This document shows, piece after piece, positions 6,865 to 12,743 of a stretch of 15,109 bases of DNA (position 1 is its first letter; each line of letters opens with the position of its first letter). The stretch spans positions 1 through 15,109 of the forward strand of contig JBBRFB010000084.1 in the NCBI GenBank assembly GCA_038225015.1. The letters run 5' to 3'. The position numbers and the translations under genes were made by a program. The notes under the pieces are model-generated. The model saw only the letters and a list, made by a program, of their open reading frames with translations. It was not told the origin of the DNA and made no database searches. Origin of the DNA: Schlegelella_A sp038225015 (lineage in GTDB: Bacteria > Pseudomonadota > Gammaproteobacteria > Burkholderiales > Burkholderiaceae_C).

Positions 6865-7461
6865 ATGGAGCCCGTGCTGATCGACGTTCCCGAGCGCCTG
6901 GCCACCGATCGCCTGCTGCTGCGCGTGCCTCGGGCCGGCGACGGCCGGACGGTGAACGACGCGATCCGTCTCTCGCTGCCCGAGCTGGCGCCCTGGCTGC
7001 CGTGGGCCGGCGCGATGCCGACGGTCGAGGAATCGGAGGCGCACTGCCGGCGCCAGCAGGCACGCTTCATCCTGCGCGAAGGCATCGTCATGCTGGTCTT
7101 CGCGCGTGGCCCGGCTGGCGAGGAAGGCGAGCTGCTCGGCAGCACCGGCCTGCACGGCATCGACTGGTCGGTGCGCCGCTTCGAGATCGGCTACTGGCGC
7201 AAGAGCGGCTGCGAGGGCCGCGGCCTGCTGACCGAGGCGGTCTCGGCGATGAACCGGCTGGCGTTCGACACCCTGGCGGCGCGCCGGGTCGAGATCCGCA
7301 TGGACGACGCCAACGTGCGCAGCTGGCGGCTCGCCGAGCGCGCCGGCTTCACACTCGAGGCCGTGCTCCGTTTCAACTCGCAGACGCCGCAGGGCGCGCC
7401 GCGCACGACCCGCGTCTACGCGCGCGTGCGTGGCGCCGAGGAACCGCCGGGGAGCGCCTAG
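6865..7461 (+). CDS. GNAT family N-acetyltransferase, RimJ/RimL type
   Basis: Predicted 198-residue acetyl-CoA-dependent acetyltransferase. It opens with RLATDRLLLRVPRAGDG, the usual N-terminus of RimJ/RimL-like enzymes, which acetylate protein N-termini or small amines. GSTGLHGIDWSVRRFEIGYW (92-111) forms the central strands. CEGRGLLTEAV (116-126) is the acetyl-CoA pyrophosphate-binding loop, and MDDANVRSWRLAERAGF (146-162) is the conserved helix with the Asn-x2-Ser motif. The start at 6865 is well supported by an AGGAGGT ribosome binding site at 6852-6858 that overlaps the MFS stop codon. The gene lies 12 bp behind the MFS gene, suggesting a joint role, for example modification plus export of a toxic amine or antibiotic, but that is inference. 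Its stop codon overlaps the stop of ugpQ on the other strand. Confidence 0.88.
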   Translation: MEPVLIDVPERLATDRLLLRVPRAGDGRTVNDAIRLSLPELAPWLPWAGAMPTVEESEAHCRRQQARFILREGIVMLVFARGPAGEEGELLGSTGLHGIDWSVRRFEIGYWRKSGCEGRGLLTEAVSAMNRLAFDTLAARRVEIRMDDANVRSWRLAERAGFTLEAVLRFNSQTPQGAPRTTRVYARVRGAEEPPGSA

Positions 7462-8210
7462 TCGGCGATGCCGTCGCCGGGCGAGAAGCGGTCGACGGCG
7501 TCGGTGACGATGCCGTCGCAACCGACGGCGACGAGTCGGCGCGCCTCGGCCGGGTCGTTCACGGTGTAGGCCATGCCGCGCAGGCCCGACGCGTGCAGTT
7601 GGCCGAGGTTGGCGCGGTCGAGCAGCGGCGACATCATGACCACGGCGGCGCAGCCGAGCGACTGCGCCTCCTGCAGCCAGCCCGGACGGAGCGTGTCAAG
7701 CAGCAGGCCGCGTGGCAGGTCGGGTGCGGCGGTGCGTGCGCCCTCGAGCGCCGCGATCTTGAACGAGGTGAAGAGGGGCGGCGTCGTGCTGCCGGCCCAC
7801 AGCCGTGCTGCCGCCCCGGCGACGACGCGGCCGGTCTCGTGCTCGGCGCCCGGCGAGGGCTTCAGCTCGATGTCGAGGGCGAAGTCGTTGCGCAGGCAAT
7901 AGCAGGCGATCGCCTCGAATGACGGCGGCGGCTCGCCGGCGAAGGTGCGGCCGTGCCAGCCGCCGGCGTCAAGCAGGGCGAGCTGGCTCCACGTCAGGCG
8001 GGCGGCGTCGCCGTGGCCGGAGGTCGTGCGCTGCAGGGTCGAATCGTGCAGCAGGAAGGGCACGCCGTCGGCCGAGAGCTTGACGTCGCACTCGAAGGCG
8101 CGGTAGCCGAAGCCGGCGCCGATGCGAAAGGCTGCGAGCGTGTTCTCGGGCGCGAGCCGGCCGGCGCCGCGGTGGGCGATCCAGAGCGGGTAGGGCCAGC
8201 CGGCGTGCAT
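7458..8210 (-). CDS. ugpQ: UgpQ: cytoplasmic glycerophosphodiester phosphodiesterase
   Basis: Predicted 250-residue GDPD-family enzyme that hydrolyses glycerophosphodiesters to glycerol-3-phosphate and an alcohol. The TIM-barrel active-site residues are present: AHRG with His13-Arg14, PENT with Glu22, ECDVKLSADG with Glu40 and Asp42, LLHDSTLQRTT with His55, and DIELK with Glu115 and Lys117. The C-terminal strand CDGIVTDAVD is also typical. There is no signal peptide, which fits a cytoplasmic enzyme acting on substrate brought in by UgpBAEC. The ATG shares its A with the ugpC TGA stop (TGATG), a translational-coupling arrangement. The frame is open upstream through ugpC, but family similarity starts only at this ATG. 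The gene is last in the operon, and its stop codon interlocks with that of the GNAT gene in a CTAG. Confidence 0.95.
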   Translation of the reverse strand: MHAGWPYPLWIAHRGAGRLAPENTLAAFRIGAGFGYRAFECDVKLSADGVPFLLHDSTLQRTTSGHGDAARLTWSQLALLDAGGWHGRTFAGEPPPSFEAIACYCLRNDFALDIELKPSPGAEHETGRVVAGAAARLWAGSTTPPLFTSFKIAALEGARTAAPDLPRGLLLDTLRPGWLQEAQSLGCAAVVMMSPLLDRANLGQLHASGLRGMAYTVNDPAEARRLVAVGCDGIVTDAVDRFSPGDGIAD

Positions 8211-9289
8211 CAGGCTTCGACGCGCGCGCTCGTCTCGGCGTCGAACCAGTGCAGGTGCTCGGGCGAAGCGTGCAGGTGGACGACGTCGCCGGGGGCCGGG
8301 TGCGCCAGCGTTGCATCGAGGCGAACCGTGAAGAGCGAATCGCCGATCAGGCCGTAGACGAGCCGCTCTGCGCCGAGCATCTCGAGAGCCTGCACGCGCA
8401 GCGGCCAGCTCGCGGCATCGCCCGTGCCGCTGCCGAGCTCGACGTGCTCGGGCCGCAAGCCGAGGATGAGCGCGCCCTGGCGCGGTGCCGGGCGCGGCAG
8501 CGAGAGCACCTGACCGCCGGCGCGAAAGGCAGCGCCCTCGGCGACGCCGGGAACCAGGTTCATCGGCGGCGAGCCGATGAAGCCGGCGACGAAGGTCGTG
8601 GCCGGGCGGTGGTAGACCTCGTCGGGCGTGCCGATCTGCTCCATGCGGCCGGCATTCATGACGATCATCCGCTCGGCCAGCGTCATCGCCTCGACCTGAT
8701 CGTGGGTGACGAAGAGCGACGTGACGCGCAGCTCGCGGTGCAGCTTCTGGATCTCGAGCCGGGTCTGCGCGCGCAGCTTGGCGTCGAGGTTGGAGAGTGG
8801 CTCGTCGAAGAGGAAGACGGCGGGCTGGCGAACGATCGCCCGACCCATCGCCACGCGCTGCCGCTGCCCGCCCGAGAGCTCGCGCGGCTTTCTCGCCAGG
8901 TAGGGGCCGAGCTCGAGGATGCCGGCCGCCTTGTCGACCCGCGCCTTGATCTCGGCCTCGGGCACCTTCGCGATCTTCAGGCCGTAGGCCATGTTGTTGA
9001 AGACCGTCATGTGCGGGTAGAGCGCGTAGTTCTGGAACACCATCGCGATGTCGCGCTCCGACGGCTCGAGGTCGTTGACGACCCGGCCGGCGATGTCGAT
9101 CTCGCCGCTGGTGATCTCCTCGAGGCCGGCCACCATGCGCAGCAGGGTCGACTTGCCGCACCCCGAGGGCCCGACGATGACGACGAACTCGCCCTCGGCG
9201 ATCTCGGCGTCGATGCCGTGAATGACCTGGTTCGCCTTCGGCCCGATGCCGTAGCGCTTGACGACCTTGCGCAGCGAGATGAAGCCCAT
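8210..9289 (-). CDS. ugpC: UgpC: ATP-binding subunit of the glycerol-3-phosphate ABC importer
   Basis: Predicted 359-residue ATPase of the MalK/UgpC type that powers uptake through UgpAE. Walker A is GPSGCGKST (40-48), the Q loop VFQNYALYPHMTV (Q86), the ABC signature LSGGQ (138-142), Walker B VFLFDE (158-163) with the D loop SNLD, and the switch histidine His196 (FVTHDQ). The C-terminal part from about 235 (FIGSPPMNLVPG) to the end is the TOBE/regulatory domain, with the characteristic LGLRPEHVEL (277-286). The length and the N-terminus MGFISLRKVVKRYG are typical for the family. No good Shine-Dalgarno is visible before the ATG, and 70 bp separate it from ugpE. On sequence alone the ATPase could serve other sugar importers; the assignment rests on its place between ugpE and ugpQ. 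Confidence 0.95.
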   Translation of the reverse strand: MGFISLRKVVKRYGIGPKANQVIHGIDAEIAEGEFVVIVGPSGCGKSTLLRMVAGLEEITSGEIDIAGRVVNDLEPSERDIAMVFQNYALYPHMTVFNNMAYGLKIAKVPEAEIKARVDKAAGILELGPYLARKPRELSGGQRQRVAMGRAIVRQPAVFLFDEPLSNLDAKLRAQTRLEIQKLHRELRVTSLFVTHDQVEAMTLAERMIVMNAGRMEQIGTPDEVYHRPATTFVAGFIGSPPMNLVPGVAEGAAFRAGGQVLSLPRPAPRQGALILGLRPEHVELGSGTGDAASWPLRVQALEMLGAERLVYGLIGDSLFTVRLDATLAHPAPGDVVHLHASPEHLHWFDAETSARVEA

Positions 9290-9359
9290 GTCAGTCAGCG
9301 CCGGCCGGGTCGCATGGCGGGTGCGACGGGCTGCGAACGAGGCGAGCGAACGGACAGGG

Positions 9360-10211
9360 TCATTTTTCGGTATCCACGAGGCCCTTGACGAACCATTTCT
9401 GCATCAGCATGACGACGAGCGCCGGCGGGATCATCGCCAGCATCGCCGTCGCCATCACCAGGTTCCACTGCTGCGCGGAATCACCGCCGCTGATCATCCG
9501 CTTGATGCCGATGACGACCGGGTACATGTTTTCGCTCGTCGTCACCAGAAGCGGCCAGAGGTACTGGTTCCAGCCGTAGATGAACTGGATGACGAAGAGC
9601 GCGGCGATGCTCGTCGCCGACAACGGTACCAGCACGTCCTTGAAGAAGCGCATCGGCCCCGCGCCGTCGACGCGCGCCGCCTCGACGAGCTCGTCGGGAA
9701 CGGTGAGGAAGAACTGGCGAAAGAGGAAGGTCGCCGTGGCCGAGGCGATCAGCGGCACCGTCAGGCCGGCATACGAATTGAGCAGATGCAGGTCGGAGAC
9801 GACCTGGTAGGTCGGAAAGATGCGCACCTCGACCGGCAGCATGAGGGTGATGAACACCGCCCAGAAGAAGAACATGCGCAGCGGAAAGCGGAAGTAGACG
9901 ATCGCGAAGGCGGAGAGCAGCGAGATGGCGATCTTGCCGATCGAGATGACGAGCGCCGAGACCAGGCTCACCCACATCATCCGGCCGACCGGCGCACCCG
10001 AGCCGGGACCCTTTTCCGAGCCGGTGATGGCGGCGACGTAGTTGTGCCAGAACTGGTCGCCGGGAAGCAGCGGCATCGGCGCCTGCACGATCTCGGCGGC
10101 GGTGTGCGTCGAAGCGACGAAGGTGAGGTAGACCGGGAAGGCGACGATGACCACGCCGATCAGCAGCACGGTGTGCGTCAGCGCGGTGAGCAGGGGGCGG
10201 CGTTCGACCAT
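9360..10211 (-). CDS. ugpE: UgpE: permease subunit of the glycerol-3-phosphate ABC importer
   Basis: Predicted 283-residue inner-membrane protein with about six transmembrane segments (first at about 11-33), of the MalG-like binding-protein-dependent permease group. It shares long near-identical stretches with Escherichia coli UgpE as I remember it: MLPVEVRIFPT (124-134), SYAGLTVPL (146-154), ASATATFLFRQFF (156-168), FIYGWNQYLWPLL (210-222) and the C-terminal GLVDTEK. The EAA loop that docks on the ATPase is ELVEAARVDGAGPMRFF (174-190). The ATG at 10211 follows the ugpA stop by 13 bp, within the same operon. It should pair with UgpA to form the translocation pore. Confidence 0.95.
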   Translation of the reverse strand: MVERRPLLTALTHTVLLIGVVIVAFPVYLTFVASTHTAAEIVQAPMPLLPGDQFWHNYVAAITGSEKGPGSGAPVGRMMWVSLVSALVISIGKIAISLLSAFAIVYFRFPLRMFFFWAVFITLMLPVEVRIFPTYQVVSDLHLLNSYAGLTVPLIASATATFLFRQFFLTVPDELVEAARVDGAGPMRFFKDVLVPLSATSIAALFVIQFIYGWNQYLWPLLVTTSENMYPVVIGIKRMISGGDSAQQWNLVMATAMLAMIPPALVVMLMQKWFVKGLVDTEK

Positions 10212-10224
10212 GGCGTTCGCGGGC

Positions 10225-11118
10225 TCAGTAGTTGACGCGCTTCTCGACGAAGCGGAACTGCACGATCGTGAGGCCGACCACGATCACCATGAGGACGACC
10301 GACTGCGCCGCCGAACCGCCGAGGTCGAGCGCCTTGAAGGCGTCGTAGTACAGCTTGTAGACGAGGATCGACGTGTCCTGGCCGGGGCCGCCCTCGGTCG
10401 CCGCGTCGATGATGCCGAAGGTGTCGAAGAAGGCGTAGACGACGTTGATGACGAGGAGAAAGAAGGTCGTCGGCGAGAGGAGCGGGAAGACGATCGACCA
10501 GAAGCGCCGCCACGGGCCCGCGCCGTCGATCGACGCCGCCTCGATCAGCGACTTCGGCACCGATTGCAGCCCGGCGAGGAAGAAGAGGAAGTTGTAGGAG
10601 ATCTGTTTCCAGACGGCGGCCATCACGATCAGGAGCATCGCCTGGTTTCCGTTGAGCACGTGGTTCCAGTTGAAGCCCGCCCGGTGCAGCGCGTACGAGA
10701 CGATGCCGATGCTCGGCGCGAACATGAAGAGCCAGATGACGCCGGCGACCGCCGGTGCGACCGCGTACGGCCAGATGAGCAGGGTCTTGTAGCCGAGGGC
10801 GCCCTTGATCACCCGGTCGGCGAAGACCGCGAGAACGAGCGACAGGACGATGCCGAGGACGGCGACGCTGATCGAGAAGACGGCCGTCGTCTTGAACGAC
10901 GCGAGGTAGGTGTCGTCGGCGACAAGGCGCGTGAAGTTGGCGAAGCCGACCCACTCGGTGCTGATGCCGAACGCATCCTGCTGCTGGAACGACTGCAGCA
11001 CCGTCACCGCCGCCGGCCAGAAGAAGAAGACCCCGATGATGGCCACCTGCGGCGCGAGCAGCACCCACGGTAGCCAGGGCGAGCGGAAGACGACGCGTTT
11101 TTCAGCTGCCACGGACAC
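10225..11118 (-). CDS. ugpA: UgpA: permease subunit of the glycerol-3-phosphate ABC importer
   Basis: Predicted 297-residue inner-membrane protein of the MalF-like permease group with six likely transmembrane segments; the first is about 17-36 (PWVLLAPQVAIIGVFFFWPA). The EAA loop for contact with UgpC is LIEAASIDGAGPWRRFW (191-207). Other landmarks are LIWPYAVAPAVAGVIWLFMF (114-133), VYAFFDTFGIIDAATEGGPG (227-246) and the end FVEKRVNY. The start is GTG: it directly follows the ugpB TGA without a spacer (TGAGTG), and a second in-frame GTG two codons later could also be used. The only Shine-Dalgarno-like run nearby, GGGGAGGAG, lies in the 3' arm of the inverted repeat that forms the end of ugpB, 13 nt before the first GTG. 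Confidence 0.94.
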   Translation of the reverse strand: MSVAAEKRVVFRSPWLPWVLLAPQVAIIGVFFFWPAAVTVLQSFQQQDAFGISTEWVGFANFTRLVADDTYLASFKTTAVFSISVAVLGIVLSLVLAVFADRVIKGALGYKTLLIWPYAVAPAVAGVIWLFMFAPSIGIVSYALHRAGFNWNHVLNGNQAMLLIVMAAVWKQISYNFLFFLAGLQSVPKSLIEAASIDGAGPWRRFWSIVFPLLSPTTFFLLVINVVYAFFDTFGIIDAATEGGPGQDTSILVYKLYYDAFKALDLGGSAAQSVVLMVIVVGLTIVQFRFVEKRVNY

Positions 11119-12534
11119 TCACCGTAGATGACTCCTCCCCTCTCGGAGGGGAGCCGGGGAGGGGAGCAGCCCTGTCAGCCTCGCGGCGCGGGCGCCGCAG
11201 AATGCCGAACATGGGCTTCCGCCCTTGTTCGCCTTCTGGAATGCGGCGAGCTGCTCGTTGCCGCGCTTGACTGCCGCGTCGAGTGCTTCCTTGGCCGACG
11301 CCTTGCCGGCCCAGACTTGCTCGAGCTCCTCGTCGATGATCGTGCGGATCTGCAGGAAGTTGCCCAGCCGAATGCCGCGCGACTTGTCGGTGGTCTTCCT
11401 GATCATCTGGTTGACCGCGACCTCGGCACCGGGGTTCTGCTTGTAGTAGCCGCTCGACTCCGTGAGCTTGAACGCCGCGGTGGTGATCGGCAGGTAGCCG
11501 GTGCGCTTGTGGCTGGCCGACTGCACTTCGGGGCTCGAGAGGTAGTTGAAGAAGGCGGCGATGGCCTTGTAGTGGTCGGCGGGCTTGCCGGCCATCACCC
11601 ACAGGCTCGCGCCGCCGATGACGGTGTTCTGCGGCGCGCCGGCGACGTCGGGGTAGTAGGGCAGGGTGGCCACGCCGAAATCGAACTTGGCCTGCGACTT
11701 GAGCGCGCCGAGAAGGCCTGCCGAAGCGGTGGTCATCGCGCACTCACCCGTGAGGAATGCGGCATCGGGCTTGTTGTTGCGACCCTTGTAGACGAACAGA
11801 CCCTGCTTGGCCATGTTCTCGAGGTCCTGGATGTGCCGGACGAAGAGTGGCTGATTGATGAGCAGGCGCGCGTCGGTGCCCCCGAAGCCATTGTTCTTCG
11901 AGGCGAACAGCGTGTTGTGCCACGCCCCAAAGCTTTCGAGCTGGGTCCAGCTGACCCAGCTCGTCGTGAACGGGCAGGCCTGGCCACTCGCCTTCAGCTT
12001 GGCCGCCGCCAGGGTCACTTCGGGCCAGGTCGTGGGCGGGTGGTTCGGGTCGAGGCCGGCCGCCTTGAATGCGTCCTTGTTGTAGTAGAAGACCGTGGTC
12101 GAGCTGTTGAACGGCATGCTCAGGATCTGGCCGTTCGGCGCGGTGTAGTACCCCGTGACGGCGGCGATGTAGGCGGACTGGTCGAACTTCAGGCCCGAGT
12201 CCTTCATGACCTTGGCGACCGGGACGATGGCGCCCTTGCTCGCCATCATGGTCGCAGTGCCGACCTCGAACACCTGGAGGATGTCGGGTGCATTGCCCGA
12301 GCGGAACGCGGCGATGCCTGCAGTGAGCGTCTCGGGGTAGCTGCCCTTGAACGTCGCCACGACCTTGTAGTCCGTCTGGCTCTCGTTGAAGCCCTTGGCG
12401 AGGTCGCTGACCCACTGACCGAGCTGGCCGCCCATGGCGTGCCACCACTGGATTTCGACCGGGGCCGCCTGGGCAGGCGCCGCCATCGCCGCCGAGAGGG
12501 CGATCGCCGACGAGAGAAGAAACTTGAACTTCAT
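11119..12534 (-). CDS. ugpB: UgpB: periplasmic glycerol-3-phosphate-binding protein with an extended C-terminus
   Basis: Predicted 471-residue substrate-binding protein. The signal peptide is MKFKFLLSSAIALSAAMAAP, with a likely cleavage site after AQA at residue 23. The mature protein follows the family closely: WWHAMGGQLG, TAGIAAFRSGNAPDILQV, EVGTATMMASKGAI, MPFNSSTTVFYYNKDAFKAA, FASKNNGFGGTDA, GECAMTTASAG, NTVIGGASLWVMAGK, KRTGYLPITTAAF and RLGNFLQIRTIIDEELEQVW. The ATG at 12532-12534 has a GGAG ribosome binding site 8 nt upstream. The family-like part ends at about residue 438 (RGNEQLAAFQKANKG), the length of the E. coli protein as I recall it. The remaining 33 or so residues (GSPCSAFCGARAAR..., ...LLPSPAPLREG...) are encoded by a short inverted-repeat element and look acquired. 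UgpB delivers glycerol-3-phosphate and its diesters to UgpAEC. Confidence 0.95.
   Translation of the reverse strand: MKFKFLLSSAIALSAAMAAPAQAAPVEIQWWHAMGGQLGQWVSDLAKGFNESQTDYKVVATFKGSYPETLTAGIAAFRSGNAPDILQVFEVGTATMMASKGAIVPVAKVMKDSGLKFDQSAYIAAVTGYYTAPNGQILSMPFNSSTTVFYYNKDAFKAAGLDPNHPPTTWPEVTLAAAKLKASGQACPFTTSWVSWTQLESFGAWHNTLFASKNNGFGGTDARLLINQPLFVRHIQDLENMAKQGLFVYKGRNNKPDAAFLTGECAMTTASAGLLGALKSQAKFDFGVATLPYYPDVAGAPQNTVIGGASLWVMAGKPADHYKAIAAFFNYLSSPEVQSASHKRTGYLPITTAAFKLTESSGYYKQNPGAEVAVNQMIRKTTDKSRGIRLGNFLQIRTIIDEELEQVWAGKASAKEALDAAVKRGNEQLAAFQKANKGGSPCSAFCGARAARLTGLLPSPAPLREGRSHLR
11135..11153 (-). repeat. Short intergenic-type inverted repeat at the ugpB-ugpA junction
   Basis: CTCCCCTC (11135-11142) and GAGGGGAG (11146-11153) form a perfect 8-bp stem with a 3-nt loop. 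A further copy of the CTCCCCTCC-type arm lies next to it at about 11155-11166, giving a tandem C-rich run when read on the minus strand. The translation LLPSPAPLREG is the kind of sequence produced when proteins run into the small 'CCCTCTCCC' dispersed repeats of high-GC proteobacteria. That it is dispersed in this genome is inference from resemblance; only one locus is visible here. Confidence 0.55.
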
Positions 12535-12565
12535 GCTGACTCCGTGAAAGAAAAAGGGTCGACGC

Positions 12566-12584
12566 GGGGGCGCAAAGCACCCCC
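12566..12584 (-). promoter_or_regulatory. Stem-loop in the ugpB leader
   Basis: GGGGGCGC (12566-12573) and GCACCCCC (12577-12584) face each other across AAA. Transcribed towards ugpB this gives an 8-bp stem (one G-U pair) with a UUU loop, 31 nt before the ATG. A U-rich run (CCCTTTTTCTTTC) follows about 8 nt after the stem, between it and the ribosome binding site. The spacing is too long for a standard intrinsic terminator, so the role (attenuation, mRNA stability, or none) is open. Confidence 0.4.
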
Positions 12585-12612
12585 AGTGTGGCGGGCGCGT
12601 GTGACAGCAGCG

Positions 12613-12642
12613 TTTATCCCGTGCTTCGGGTGGTCGAGGCAA
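12613..12642 (-). promoter_or_regulatory. ugpB: Candidate sigma-70 promoter of ugpBAECQ
   Basis: Read on the minus strand, TTGCCT (12642-12637) and GATAAA (12618-12613) are separated by 18 bp; each matches four of six consensus bases. Transcription would begin near 12605, giving a leader of about 70 nt that contains the stem-loop at 12566-12584. No full Pho box is visible, although ugp belongs to the Pho regulon in E. coli. The call is tentative because it rests on weak matches. Confidence 0.35.
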
Positions 12643-12656
12643 CGGGGAATACCCGT
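12642..12656. promoter_or_regulatory. Palindrome next to the ugpB -35 element, possible operator
   Basis: ACGGG (12642-12646) and CCCGT (12652-12656) form a perfect 5-bp inverted repeat around GAATA. It touches the candidate ugpB -35 box and lies between the divergent genes, where a regulator of either could bind. There is one copy only and no known regulator is assigned. Confidence 0.2.
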
Positions 12657-12743
12657 CGAAAGCGCCCCTGCGAACCCGATTGTTGCACTGCGGTACGATG
12701 CCTCGACCCTCGCAACCTCGGGTGCCGCGAGCGCCTGGCACCG

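Noticed and set aside
7458..9161. A single 567-residue protein made of ugpQ plus the open frame upstream of it
   Set aside because: The upstream part is an out-of-frame reading of ugpC; GDPD family similarity begins exactly at the ATG overlapping the ugpC stop.
11102..11743. Second minus-strand frame across the ugpB 3' end, considered as a frameshifted true end of ugpB
   Set aside because: It runs past the ugpA start and does not restore family-like sequence; the ugpB frame itself stays similar to the family up to residue 438.
12566..12584. Leader stem-loop as an intrinsic terminator
   Set aside because: The U-rich run starts about 8 nt after the stem rather than directly at it, and on the other strand there is no T-run at all.
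12601..12607. CTGTCAC (minus strand) as a PhoB box for ugp
   Set aside because: There is only one half-site; no second 7-mer lies at the 11-bp phase on either side, and it sits downstream of the candidate -10.
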